A DNA stretch of 64,000 nucleotides from Porphyromonas pasteri (GTDB lineage: Bacteria > Bacteroidota > Bacteroidia > Bacteroidales > Porphyromonadaceae). Of the stretch, positions 10,815 to 19,680 are shown piece after piece. The translations under genes and the position numbers were made by a program. The stretch covers positions 124,001 through 188,000 of the forward strand of contig NZ_BMPU01000002.1 in assembly GCF_014647755.1 (NCBI RefSeq), written 5' to 3'. Below the pieces are notes generated by a model. The model was given only the letters and a program-made list of their open reading frames with translations, was not told where the DNA came from and searched no databases. Every line of letters starts with the position of its first letter. The stretch's first letter is position 1.

Positions 10815-11684
10815 GTGGATAAGCTCTTAGAGTTCCTCCAGAAGCATAGACACTGGTTCGTCTTCCTCATCTTGGAGACGATCGCTCTCGTCACGTACCT
10901 AAGTGGCTCCCTCTACTCGAGGAGCCTCGGCTGGTACGCGACGAGTGCCGTCTTTGGGCGGGTCAATGAGCTGATGACCGAGGGCTGGAGCTATGTAGGC
11001 CTGCGCCCTCGCAATGAGGAGCTGCTGAGGGAGAATGCGCGTCTACGTACGGCCTATACCCTCCTGGCACGTCAGATGCAGGACGCCGAAGCCCACGGCC
11101 TGCTGCCTCGTCTGCACGCTACCGACAGCCTCCCCATCGATCCCTCGGCAGTCATCATCGCCCGAGTGGTCAATCGTGTGACGCACACCAGTGAGGTCTA
11201 CTACACCATCAACAAGGGGCGCCGTGACGGCATCGAGACCGACATGGGCGTGATGAGTGCCTCGGGCGTCGTCGGCGCCGTGATGGCGGTCTCCGACCAC
11301 TACGCGCTCGTCATCCCCGTCCTCAACCCGAAGATTCGCCTGGCATGTACCCTCCTCGGGCAGGAGGTCAGTGGCACCCTCACAGCCTCCTCGAGCCCGA
11401 ATGCCAATGAGGCGATCCTCAGCAACGTCCCCCCACACGCCCACCCCCAGATCGGTGACACCATCACCACGAGTGGCTACTCCTACCTCTTCCCCGAGGG
11501 GATGATGGTCGGGACGATCGCCGACTCCGTCCCCGCTCGCGTCAAGGGCAGCGCTGGGACCTTCGCCAACTATCCTGTGCACCTCTCCACGGACTTCCAG
11601 GGTCTACGCTACGTCTACGTGATCCGTGAGAAGCCCACCCATGAGGTACGCGCCCTCGAAGACTCGATCAGACCCAATGAATAG
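10815..11684 (+). CDS. mreC: Rod-shape-determining protein MreC
   Basis: Periplasmic scaffold of the elongasome, anchored by one N-terminal membrane helix (about residues 13-31). A coiled-coil region around 60-85 precedes the beta-rich MreC domain. The start is a GTG at 10815 (DKLLEFLQKHRHWFVFLIL), 21 bp after mreB. The stop overlaps the mreD start by 8 bp, which supports translational coupling. Confidence 0.9.
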   Translation: MDKLLEFLQKHRHWFVFLILETIALVTYLSGSLYSRSLGWYATSAVFGRVNELMTEGWSYVGLRPRNEELLRENARLRTAYTLLARQMQDAEAHGLLPRLHATDSLPIDPSAVIIARVVNRVTHTSEVYYTINKGRRDGIETDMGVMSASGVVGAVMAVSDHYALVIPVLNPKIRLACTLLGQEVSGTLTASSSPNANEAILSNVPPHAHPQIGDTITTSGYSYLFPEGMMVGTIADSVPARVKGSAGTFANYPVHLSTDFQGLRYVYVIREKPTHEVRALEDSIRPNE

Positions 11685-12201
11685 CTCCACCTATCTGCGC
11701 TTCATCCTCTTCGCCCTCCTTCTGGTGGCCCTGCAGGTGTGGGTACTGAGTCCCATCGCCCTCTTCCGTGTGGCGACCCCTTACCTCTATCCCTTCGTGC
11801 TGCTGCTCCTGCCCGTAGACACGAACCGCACCGTACTCTCGATCTCGGGCTTCGCCGTAGGGATGCTCATCGATATCTTCAGCCTCACGCCTGGCCTACA
11901 CGCCTCGGCCTTCACGCTGACAGCCTTCATGCGCCAGCCTATCCTCTCACTGCTCACGGACAAGAACACGATACCGCACGCCCTGCCCCTCTTCCCCACG
12001 CTACGTGGAGGCTCGGTGATGCTCATCACGCTGCTCCTGCTCGTGCACCATGTCACGCTCTATATCCTCCAGGCCGCAGGGATGCGCATGGGGGCCCTAC
12101 ATATCATCATCAGCTTCGCCTCGGGCTATGCCTTCTCATGGGTGCTGGCGGTGATGACCCTCTTCTTCTTCGGCACGGGAGAAGGGGCTCGCTCGAAGTG
12201 A
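11677..12201 (+). CDS. mreD: Rod-shape-determining protein MreD
   Basis: Small polytopic membrane protein of the elongasome. From the ATG at 11677 it has 174 residues with five or six hydrophobic segments (starting SSTYLRFILFALLLVALQVW). Upstream in-frame codons lie inside mreC and add residues of mreC-overlapping composition, so the ATG that overlaps the mreC stop is preferred. Assignment depends partly on position between mreC and mrdA. Confidence 0.85.
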   Translation: MNSSTYLRFILFALLLVALQVWVLSPIALFRVATPYLYPFVLLLLPVDTNRTVLSISGFAVGMLIDIFSLTPGLHASAFTLTAFMRQPILSLLTDKNTIPHALPLFPTLRGGSVMLITLLLLVHHVTLYILQAAGMRMGALHIIISFASGYAFSWVLAVMTLFFFGTGEGARSK

Positions 12202-12210
12202 TGCTCTCCT

Positions 12211-14070
12211 ATGGTCAACGACGAGCTCTTCCGTAGACGGTGGCTGATCATCGGCCTCACCTTCGCCATCGTCACCATCTTCATCATCCGCCTCTTTACC
12301 CTGCAGGTAGCCAGCAATGACTACAAGCGCCGGGCGGAGAATAATGCCTACTTCATCCTCTCTACCATCCCCTCGCGTGGCGTCATCTACGATCGCAAGG
12401 GACAGCTCCTTGTGGCCAATCGCCCCATCTACGACCTGATGATCGTGAACCACGAGGCGAAGGGAAAGCTCGACACCACACTACTTGCAAATACGCTTGG
12501 CCTACCTCGCGAGGAGATCGTCCAGAAGCTCACCGCCGTACGTGACCGCAGTATCAATCGTGGCTACAACCCCTACACCCCGCAGGTCTTCCTCTCACAG
12601 CTTGAGCCCGAGGAAGTAGGACGCTTCGAGGAGCAGCTGTATAAGTTCCCAGGCTTCTCGGTGCGCTCCCGTACCGTCCGACAGTACAACTACCACAATG
12701 CCGCCCACCTCTTGGGCTACCTCTCCGAAGCCAGCCTTACCGACCTCGAGCGTGACAGCACGATCATGCGAGGGGACTTCGTCGGACGAAGCGGGGTAGA
12801 GCGCACCTACGAAGAGGTACTGCGTGGCATCAAGGGTGAGGAGATCTTCTACCGCGATGCCCGTGGCCGTATCCAAGGACGTCTGGATGGCGGTTCGCAC
12901 GACCGTGCTCCCGTCCCAGGGCGTGACCTCACACTCTCCATCGATGCTGGCCTGCAAGAGCTGGGCGAGCGCATGATGCGCGGTAAGCGTGGTGCTATCG
13001 TCGCCATCGAGCCCGAGACGGGTGAGGTCCTTGCCCTCGTCACGGCACCGAACTACGATCCCGAGCTCCTCGCAGGCAAGAGCAAGGGGACCAACCACCG
13101 CATGCTCGAGGAGACCTTCGGTAAGCCCCTCCTCAACCGCGCGATCCAAGGGAACTACCCTCCAGGCTCAACCTTCAAGCCCTCGCAGGGAGCTATCTTC
13201 CTCGAGGAAGGAGTCCTCACACCCTCCACAGCGCTTGCCTGTCATCACGGTTACCCACCACTGGGCAACCGACCCAAATGCCACAGCCACGGCTCGCCCA
13301 TCTCACTCATCCCCGCACTCTCCACCTCGTGTAATGCGTACTTCAGCTGGGGCCTGCACTTCATGCTCGACGACCGCCGCTATTACCCCTCGGCAGCCGT
13401 CGCTCTGGAGCACTGGAAGCAGCGTATGGTCTCCCTCGGCTTCGGCTACCGCCTCGGTATTGACCTGCCGGGTGAGAAGCGCGGATATATCCCCAATAGC
13501 GGCGTCTACGATAAGTTCTACAAGGGCGCATGGAACGGCCACACCATCATCTCCATTGCCATCGGGCAGGGGGAAGTGCTCGCCACGCCCCTGCAGATAG
13601 CGAATCTCGCTGCCCTCATAGCCAACCGCGGCTACTACATCCGCCCGCACGTCGTGCACTCCATCGGCGGTATGCCTCTGGACTCGATGTACCACAACCA
13701 CCAGCCCTCAGGGATCTCCCGCGAGAACTGGGAGTATATCGTCGCAGGGATGGCTGGCGCTGTCACGGGCGGTACGTGTCGTGCTGCGAACTTCGCTCCT
13801 GGTGAGATCGAGGTATGTGGTAAGACCGGTACGGCAGAGAATCCCCACGGTAAGGACCACTCGGCCTTCATCGGCTTCGCGCCTCGCTCCAAGCCACGCA
13901 TCGCTGTCTCGGTCTATGTCGAGAACGGGGGCTTCGGGGCGCAGTTCGGTGTACCTATCGGCCGTGTGATGATGGAATACTACCTCCGTGACGGCAAGCT
14001 CTCGGGCAGTGGCGAGGCCATCGCCTCCTCGATGGAGCACCGCAGTATCTCCTACCTCAACGATATATAG
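12211..14070 (+). CDS. mrdA: Penicillin-binding protein 2 (elongation transpeptidase)
   Basis: Class B transpeptidase that cross-links peptidoglycan during elongation. One N-terminal membrane helix (about 11-31) anchors it. The non-catalytic dimerisation domain occupies about 50-230. The active-site motifs are SxxK in GSTFKP (Ser320, Lys323), SxN in STSCN (Ser373, Asn375) and KTG in CGKTGTAEN (Lys538). The length (619) is normal. It works with RodA, whose gene follows after 8 bp. Confidence 0.95.
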   Translation: MVNDELFRRRWLIIGLTFAIVTIFIIRLFTLQVASNDYKRRAENNAYFILSTIPSRGVIYDRKGQLLVANRPIYDLMIVNHEAKGKLDTTLLANTLGLPREEIVQKLTAVRDRSINRGYNPYTPQVFLSQLEPEEVGRFEEQLYKFPGFSVRSRTVRQYNYHNAAHLLGYLSEASLTDLERDSTIMRGDFVGRSGVERTYEEVLRGIKGEEIFYRDARGRIQGRLDGGSHDRAPVPGRDLTLSIDAGLQELGERMMRGKRGAIVAIEPETGEVLALVTAPNYDPELLAGKSKGTNHRMLEETFGKPLLNRAIQGNYPPGSTFKPSQGAIFLEEGVLTPSTALACHHGYPPLGNRPKCHSHGSPISLIPALSTSCNAYFSWGLHFMLDDRRYYPSAAVALEHWKQRMVSLGFGYRLGIDLPGEKRGYIPNSGVYDKFYKGAWNGHTIISIAIGQGEVLATPLQIANLAALIANRGYYIRPHVVHSIGGMPLDSMYHNHQPSGISRENWEYIVAGMAGAVTGGTCRAANFAPGEIEVCGKTGTAENPHGKDHSAFIGFAPRSKPRIAVSVYVENGGFGAQFGVPIGRVMMEYYLRDGKLSGSGEAIASSMEHRSISYLNDI

Positions 14071-14078
14071 CGCCCGCC

Positions 14079-15551
14079 ATGCGACAGTCCTCCTCACAGC
14101 CTTTCTATAAGTCCATCGACTGGGTGACGATCTTGATGTACCTCATCATGGTCTTCTTCGGCTGGCTCTCCATCTGTGGCGCCTCGTACAACTTCGAGAC
14201 GGAGGCGCTGCTAAGCCCTGGCGGTCGCCCGATGATGCAGCTGCTGTGGATCGGCCTCGGGCTGGTCTTAGGCTTCGCTGTCATCTCGCTCGACACCGAT
14301 ATCTATGAGGTGGGAGCCCCGATCTTCTATGGGGCGATGATGCTCCTCTTGATGGTGACGATCGTCATCGCACCGGATATCAAGGGCTCACGCTCGTGGC
14401 TCGTCTTAGGGCCGGTGCGCCTACAGCCGGCGGAGTTTGCGAAGGTCGCCACCGCCCTCACGCTGGCGTGGCTATGCAATCAGTATGACTTCAAGATCGA
14501 GTCGATACGCAGCTATCTGAAGATCTTCGCTATCATCTTCTTCCCCATCGGGCTCATCCTCCTACAGCAGGAGACGGGCTCGGCACTGGTCTTCCTCGCG
14601 CTCTTCCTTGCTCTCTTCCGCGAAGGCTTCTCGGGGCTCTTCATGGGGCTCAGTGCCTCGGCAGCGGTGTACTTCATCGGGGCGCTTGTCTTAGAGGACA
14701 CGCTGTGGTGGAGTGCTACGGACGCAGACCTCTTCTTCGTCTCGAACGCTATCCTCGTCTTCACCACCACCCTCTACGCCGTCTATACCCAGGACTGGCG
14801 CAACCGCTGGCGCTACCTCCTCTATGCCGTAGGTGCTGTCCTCGGCGTGTATCTCATCGCAGGAGTAGTGAACTTCTTCGTCGCCTTCAACCTCGCCTAT
14901 GTGGCTGTAGCCCTCGTCGTCATCGCCGTAGGTACACTCTTCTACCTCGCCCTGCGCGAATACCTCCTGCGCTACCTCTTGATGGCCATCTTCGCCATCG
15001 GATCGCTCGGCTTCTTCTACTCGGTGAACTACGTCTTCAACGATATCCTCCAACCCCACCAGCAGGTACGTATCAAGATCGCCCTCGGCATCGAGAGCGA
15101 CCTCAAGGGGAAGGGCTACAATGTCGACCAGTCGAAGATCGCTATCGGCTCGGGTGGGCTCACCGGTAAGGGCTTCCTCAAGGGCACACAGACGAAGCTG
15201 AACTACGTACCCGAGCAGGAGACGGACTTCATCTTCTGCACCGTCGGAGAGGAGTCGGGCTTCGTAGGCTCGACGGCGCTACTCATCATGTACGCCGTCT
15301 TCATCCTGCGTATCGTGGCGCTTGCCGAGCGGCAGGTGACACGCTTCGGGCGGGTCTATGGCTACTGTGTGGCCTCGATCTTCCTCTTCCACCTCTTCAT
15401 CAATGTGGGGATGGTGCTGGGGCTCGTCCCCGTCATCGGTATCCCCCTACCCTTCTTCAGCTATGGGGGCTCCTCGCTATGGGGCTTCACATTCCTGCTC
15501 TTCATCTTCCTCGGCATCGACTCCCGTCGCAAGCAGCACACCGCCCGCTAA
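14079..15551 (+). CDS. rodA: SEDS glycosyltransferase RodA
   Basis: Membrane glycosyltransferase that polymerises lipid II in the elongasome with PBP2. The protein has about ten membrane segments. Family motifs include GSRSWLVLGPVRLQPAEFAK and, near the C-terminus, GIPLPFFSYGGSSLWG. At 490 residues it is about 100 longer than E. coli RodA; the extra length lies in the middle (about 215-310) and adds predicted helices. I recall similar length in other Bacteroidota. Confidence 0.94.
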   Translation: MRQSSSQPFYKSIDWVTILMYLIMVFFGWLSICGASYNFETEALLSPGGRPMMQLLWIGLGLVLGFAVISLDTDIYEVGAPIFYGAMMLLLMVTIVIAPDIKGSRSWLVLGPVRLQPAEFAKVATALTLAWLCNQYDFKIESIRSYLKIFAIIFFPIGLILLQQETGSALVFLALFLALFREGFSGLFMGLSASAAVYFIGALVLEDTLWWSATDADLFFVSNAILVFTTTLYAVYTQDWRNRWRYLLYAVGAVLGVYLIAGVVNFFVAFNLAYVAVALVVIAVGTLFYLALREYLLRYLLMAIFAIGSLGFFYSVNYVFNDILQPHQQVRIKIALGIESDLKGKGYNVDQSKIAIGSGGLTGKGFLKGTQTKLNYVPEQETDFIFCTVGEESGFVGSTALLIMYAVFILRIVALAERQVTRFGRVYGYCVASIFLFHLFINVGMVLGLVPVIGIPLPFFSYGGSSLWGFTFLLFIFLGIDSRRKQHTAR

Positions 15552-15631
15552 GGCAAGAGTGTGCCGCTCTGGATGCCGTAGACGCACGTATCCCCCGCCA
15601 CCATCTCGTGGCACCAACACATAGACATACG

Positions 15632-15847
15632 ATGAAAAAAGACTTGACCTATAAGGAAGCGGCAAGCCGTCTCGACGAGATCGTCCGCCGCATCGAGAGC
15701 GAGAGCCCCGATGTAGACGAGCTCACGGGTCTCGTGAAGGAGGCTGTCGAGCTCTCGAAGCACTGCCGTGAGAAACTCACGCAGGCTGACAAGCAGCTCA
15801 CGAGCCTCATGGCACAGCTCAGCGAAGACCCTCAAGCCGAAGGCTAA
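15632..15847 (+). CDS. xseB: Exodeoxyribonuclease VII small subunit
   Basis: Small helical subunit of the single-strand DNA exonuclease. The 71 residues from the ATG at 15632 (KKDLTYKEAASRLDEIVRRI) show the typical LEEIV-like helix and a second helix ending in a charged tail. A longer open frame exists upstream but lacks family resemblance. The stop overlaps the ispD start by one base. The large subunit xseA is not in this window. Confidence 0.9.
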   Translation: MKKDLTYKEAASRLDEIVRRIESESPDVDELTGLVKEAVELSKHCREKLTQADKQLTSLMAQLSEDPQAEG

Positions 15848-16512
15848 TGGCACATCGCTACGCTATCATCGTCGCTGGCGGGCGCGGCCTGCGTATGGGT
15901 GCCGACCTGCCGAAGCAGTTCCTCCCCCTGCGTGGTGAGCCGGTCCTGATGCACACGCTACGGCAGTTCGCCCCCGAGGTCGAGGAACTCATCCTCGTGC
16001 TCCCCGCAGAGCAGCAAGACCTCTGGCAAGAGCTTTGTGCCGAGCATCACTTCACCCTCCCACACCGTATCACCACGGGTGGCGCCACGCGCTTCGACTC
16101 CGTACGCTTGGGGCTGAGCAAGCTCCCCGCTGAGGGCCTCGTTGCCGTCCACGACGGGGTGCGTCCGCTCGTGTCACGCACGCTGATTCGCCGCACCTTC
16201 GAGGTAGCCGAAGAGACGGGCGCCGCTCTACCAGCCTGCCCCGTCACCGATAGCCTGCGCTTCCTCGGTGAGGACGACACGAACGAGGCGGTCGATAGAG
16301 CCCACTACCGTGCGGTACAGACCCCACAGACCTTCGACCTCGAGCGCCTACACCGTGCCTATGAGCAGCCCTTCAGCCCGCAGTTCACCGACGACGCTTC
16401 GGTCTACGAAGCTGCTGGCCTCGGCGCTATCACGCTCGTCGAAGGCGAAGAGACGAATATCAAGCTCACCACACCGAGAGACCTCCTCTTGGCTGATCTC
16501 CTTCTGGACTAA
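15847..16512 (+). CDS. ispD: 2-C-methyl-D-erythritol 4-phosphate cytidylyltransferase
   Basis: Makes CDP-methylerythritol in the MEP isoprenoid pathway. The CTP-binding loop IIVAGGRGLRMGADLPKQFL is at residues 7-26. VHDGVRPLVS (about 98-107) and TPQTFDLERL are conserved further on. The 221 residues match the family. It overlaps xseB and is followed after 27 bp by recG. Confidence 0.94.
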   Translation: MAHRYAIIVAGGRGLRMGADLPKQFLPLRGEPVLMHTLRQFAPEVEELILVLPAEQQDLWQELCAEHHFTLPHRITTGGATRFDSVRLGLSKLPAEGLVAVHDGVRPLVSRTLIRRTFEVAEETGAALPACPVTDSLRFLGEDDTNEAVDRAHYRAVQTPQTFDLERLHRAYEQPFSPQFTDDASVYEAAGLGAITLVEGEETNIKLTTPRDLLLADLLLD

Positions 16513-16539
16513 CCCCGCCCACGAAGGGCAGGCGCTACG

Positions 16540-18639
16540 ATGGCTAAGGACTTCCTCCTCACCCCACTGACCTACCTCCCAGGTGTCGGACCACGGAGAG
16601 CGAAAGCGCTCGCCGAGGAGCTGGACCTATATACCTACCTCGACCTCCTGCATTACTTCCCTACGAAGTACGTCGACCGCTCACGCATCTACCAGATCCG
16701 TGAGCTCCGAGGCGAGATGCCCCACGTGGAGCTGAAGGGCTATATCCGCGACTTCAAGGAGGTGGGCGAGGGGCGTAAAAAGCGCCTCGTCGCGTACTTC
16801 ACCGATGGCACGGGCACGATCGAGCTGGTATGGTTCCGCTCCATGCCCTACATCCGCCAGCGCTACATCCCGGGGCAGTGGTACCTCGTCTTCGGCAAGC
16901 CCGTCTTCTTCAACGGCGCCTACAGCATCAGCCACCCCGAGATCGATGAGGAGTCGAAGGCCGCACAGGTTAGCGGTGGCCTCATGCCCGTCTATCCACT
17001 CACCGAGAAGCTCACCCGCGCTGGGCTGAATAGCCGCCAGATGCGCCAGCTCCTCTATGTGCTGAAGGAGGCCTGCGTCCCCCACATCACCGAGACGCTC
17101 ACCCCCGAGATCATCGAGCGGGCACGCCTTATGTCCTACGCCGAGGCCATCGAGCAGATCCACTTCCCCGTGACGAAGGAGGGACTGGAGGCAGCACGCA
17201 GACGATTGAAGTTCGACGAACTCTTCTTCATCCAGCTCCGTCTCCTCGGTATGAAGCGTGACCGTAAGGCCGCTTCTCCTGGGCTTCTCCTGCCACGTGT
17301 CGGCGATGCCATACGTGGGCTCTATGAGAGTCTGCCCTTTGACCTGACGGATGCGCAGAAGCGTGTCATCCGCGAGATCCAAGCCGATGTCATCAGCGGC
17401 CGTCAGATGAATCGCCTCATCCAAGGGGATGTAGGGAGCGGGAAGACCCTCGTAGCGCTCTTCTCCATGCTTCTCAGCGTGGACAACGGCTATCAGGCGT
17501 GTATGATGGCGCCCACCGAGATCCTCGCCCGTCAGCACTACGCTTCTCTCTGCGAATACCTCGCACCGCTGGGTATCGAGGTAGGCCTACTGATCGGGAG
17601 CACGAAGAAGAAGGAGCGCACACGCCTCCTCGCAGACCTCAGCACAGGCGCGCTGAAGATCATCGTCGGCACGCATGCCCTCTTAGAGCCCGTGGTACAG
17701 TTCGCCCATCTTGGGCTGGCAGTCATCGACGAGCAGCACCGCTTCGGTGTCGTGCAGCGCTCGGGGCTGTGGCAGAAGGGCGAGCAGATCCACCCGCACA
17801 TCCTCATCATGAGCGCTACGCCCATCCCACGTACGCTCGCTATGACCCTCTACGGCGATCTCGATATCTCCGTAATCGACGAGCTCCCACCCGGGCGCAA
17901 GCCTATCGAGACCTACCACCAGAGTGAGAGCGAGATGTATCGGGTATATCAGTTCCTCGAGCGTCAGCTGGAGGAGGGCCGTCAGGCCTATGTCGTCTTC
18001 CCTATGATCGAGGAGAGCGAAGAGGAGTCGATGCGCACGCTCGACGAAGGCTTCCGTAGATACAGCGAGCACTTCGCCCACCGCAAGATCGTGCGTGTAC
18101 ATGGTAAGATGAAGCCCGATGAGAAGGACGAGGCCATGCGTAGCTTCGTCTCGGGCGAAGCACAGATACTCCTGGCGACCACCGTCATCGAGGTCGGTGT
18201 GAACGTGCCCAACGCCTCGGTGATGGTCATCGAGGGTGCCAACCGCTTCGGGCTCTCCCAGCTCCATCAGCTCCGTGGACGTGTCGGCCGTGGTGCCAGC
18301 CAGAGCTATTGCATCCTCGTCACGGGCAAGGACCTCGGCGAAGATGCCAAGCGCCGCATCGCTATCATGGTAGAGACGAATGATGGCTTCGTCATCGCCG
18401 AAGAGGATATGCGTCTGCGTGGCTTCGGGGAGATCGACGGCACGCGTCAGAGCGGTCAGCAGCTGAGCCTGCGTATCGCCAACCCTGCCCTCGATGGCGC
18501 TATGGTGCAGTACACCCGCACACTCGCCGAGGAGATCCTCAGCGAAGACCCCGACCTACAGCTCCCGAAGAACGAGATCCTGCGCCATCGCCTCCACGAG
18601 ATCTACTACGAGCGCCCCTCCTGGAGCCAGATCTCCTAA
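16540..18639 (+). CDS. recG: ATP-dependent DNA helicase RecG
   Basis: Branch-migrating helicase that remodels stalled forks and Holliday junctions. The N-terminal wedge/OB domain (about 60-160) is followed by helicase motifs I (GDVGSGKTLVA), II (VIDEQHRFGV, the DExH-like box), III (MSATPIPRTLAM) and VI (QLRGRVGRG). The protein ends YYERPSWSQIS. Its last 35-67 bp are repeated twice downstream (18852-18886 and 19614-19680). Last gene of the purH run. Confidence 0.95.
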   Translation: MAKDFLLTPLTYLPGVGPRRAKALAEELDLYTYLDLLHYFPTKYVDRSRIYQIRELRGEMPHVELKGYIRDFKEVGEGRKKRLVAYFTDGTGTIELVWFRSMPYIRQRYIPGQWYLVFGKPVFFNGAYSISHPEIDEESKAAQVSGGLMPVYPLTEKLTRAGLNSRQMRQLLYVLKEACVPHITETLTPEIIERARLMSYAEAIEQIHFPVTKEGLEAARRRLKFDELFFIQLRLLGMKRDRKAASPGLLLPRVGDAIRGLYESLPFDLTDAQKRVIREIQADVISGRQMNRLIQGDVGSGKTLVALFSMLLSVDNGYQACMMAPTEILARQHYASLCEYLAPLGIEVGLLIGSTKKKERTRLLADLSTGALKIIVGTHALLEPVVQFAHLGLAVIDEQHRFGVVQRSGLWQKGEQIHPHILIMSATPIPRTLAMTLYGDLDISVIDELPPGRKPIETYHQSESEMYRVYQFLERQLEEGRQAYVVFPMIEESEEESMRTLDEGFRRYSEHFAHRKIVRVHGKMKPDEKDEAMRSFVSGEAQILLATTVIEVGVNVPNASVMVIEGANRFGLSQLHQLRGRVGRGASQSYCILVTGKDLGEDAKRRIAIMVETNDGFVIAEEDMRLRGFGEIDGTRQSGQQLSLRIANPALDGAMVQYTRTLAEEILSEDPDLQLPKNEILRHRLHEIYYERPSWSQIS

Positions 18640-18712
18640 GCCGCTCTTTCCCACAAGCTTTCTATCCTTCATACCTCCTCTATGAGTGATTCTTGCTCAT
18701 AGGGGAAAAGTA
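18640..18712. other. Spacer after recG with a weak hairpin
   Basis: CCTCTATGAG (18677-18686) can pair with CTCATAGGGG (18696-18705), with one G-U pair. No U-run follows on either strand, so I do not call a terminator. Confidence 0.3.
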
Positions 18713-18813
18713 ACCAGTACTGGTCAGTGATCCGAGCAGTACTGGTCGACGCGCGAAGTAGTAGTGGTCACTATATGTTACCAGTACTGGTCCGATCGCT
18801 GACCAGTACTGGT
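18713..18813. repeat. Palindrome array, CAGTACTG family, five units
   Basis: Units modelled on ACCAGTACTGGT start at 18713, 18735, 18757, 18780 and 18802, so the steps are 22, 22, 23 and 22 bp. Units 1, 4 and 5 are perfect, unit 2 has one change, and unit 3 (AGTAGTAGTGGT) is degenerate. Spacer 1 and spacer 4 are complementary at 8 of 10 positions. The array is framed by GGGGAAAAGTAACC on the left and TTCGCATCAGCCCCTCC on the right; similar flanks frame the array at 63306 in reverse. Confidence 0.9.
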
Positions 18814-18851
18814 TCGCATCAGCCCCTCCCGAGGCCCGCTAAGGATAGGCG

Positions 18852-18945
18852 CTACGAACGCCCCTCCTGGAGTCAGATCTCCTAAGCCTTACTTCCGCTC
18901 TTCACCTTACGCTTCTTCCCCCACTCCGTCAGCGGGATTTACTAT
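18852..18945. repeat. Copy of the recG end joined to a copy of the PepSY gene end
   Basis: 18852-18886 repeats the last 35 bp of recG with two changes. It runs straight into 18887-18945, which repeats the 3' end of the PepSY gene (compare 19681 onward) with a gap of about 25 bp. The copy is non-coding debris between recG and the lipoprotein gene. Confidence 0.75.
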
Positions 18946-18956
18946 CGTTGTATCTA

Positions 18957-19000
18957 AAAGAAGTGCGTTCGATATAAGCCACCGCTTATACCGAACGCAC
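18957..19000 (-). terminator. Terminator of the lipoprotein gene at 19024
   Basis: GTGCGTTCG (18963-18971) pairs with CGAACGCAC (18992-19000), with an inner TATAAGC/GCTTATA stem. On the minus strand it is followed by TTCTTTTA. Confidence 0.8.
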
Positions 19001-19023
19001 TAAAGTTGTTGAGGTAGATGAAG

Positions 19024-19398
19024 CTACTGCTTCCTGTATTCTTCTCCTTGATCTGTCATAATCCCCTTGTCAAAGTCTACATACATACCATAACGAGGGT
19101 CATTACCTCTATAGAGACGCACACGCCACTTACCATCGTGTTTTACTATATCGTAACGCCCCTTGAGCTCAATCTCAGTAAGGACAGCATTCTTATCCAG
19201 AATACGCTTCTCATATTGCATTCCTGAAAGGAAGCGAAAGGACGTATACTCTCCATCATCCGACATTGAAGAAGTCCAGGTTGTTCCATCCAAACTATAG
19301 GGTTTCCCACCATATACGGCATCTTCATCTTTCTTACAGGAGATAAAGGTGCAAACCAGAGCTAACGTGAGTGTTAGCAGTCGAATGAATTTACTCAT
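19024..19398 (-). CDS. Small lipoprotein, function unknown
   Basis: The 124-residue product has a lipoprotein signal peptide (SKFIRLLTLTLALVCTFISC) with lipobox FISC and Cys21 followed by KKDED, a charged stretch often seen in exported Bacteroidota lipoproteins. The rest (LDGTTWTSS, YDIVKHDGKWRVRLYRGND) resembles a small beta-barrel of the lipocalin type, similar in plan to the lipoprotein at 32374. It has its own promoter and terminator. It is more AT-rich than recG and lies between two copies of the recG tail, which suggests a recent insertion. Confidence 0.7.
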   Translation of the reverse strand: MSKFIRLLTLTLALVCTFISCKKDEDAVYGGKPYSLDGTTWTSSMSDDGEYTSFRFLSGMQYEKRILDKNAVLTEIELKGRYDIVKHDGKWRVRLYRGNDPRYGMYVDFDKGIMTDQGEEYRKQ

Positions 19399-19472
19399 AC
19401 AAGTTGCTTATAGTAATAACGATTTGTCTTTACTGGAACAAAGCCCAGATATCTGAGATTGATTTTCCGGCA

Positions 19473-19502
19473 CAAAGATATTGAAGATATGCTTTCTTGC
19501 AA
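19473..19502 (-). promoter_or_regulatory. Promoter of the lipoprotein gene at 19024
   Basis: On the minus strand a -33 TTG (19500-19502) precedes TATCTTTG (19473-19480) by 19 bp. Confidence 0.55.
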
Positions 19503-19613
19503 GAATGATATTTTAGGAGCGCACATTCGAGTTAGCCTGACAGGAGATTGACATAGCTGAATACATCGGATCACTGCCGAACCTACACATAGCCGACCCA
19601 GGGCTTTCACTCC

Positions 19614-19680
19614 TGATCCTCCGCCATCGCCTCCACGAGATCTACTACGAGCGCCTATCCTGGAGTCAGATCTCCTAAGC
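19614..19680. repeat. Second copy of the recG 3' end
   Basis: This stretch repeats the last 67 bp of recG (18574-18640) with about four changes, including the stop codon. It abuts and overlaps by a few bases the end of the PepSY gene. Together with the copy at 18852 it brackets the lipoprotein gene as a direct repeat. Confidence 0.8.

Noticed and set aside
18713-18813. CRISPR array
   Set aside because: Units are 12 bp palindromes with 10-11 bp spacers, far shorter than CRISPR repeats and spacers, spacers are partly complementary to each other, and no cas gene is present.
19395-19610. A 71-residue minus-strand frame upstream of the lipoprotein gene
   Set aside because: It spans the lipoprotein promoter and shows no family or signal features.
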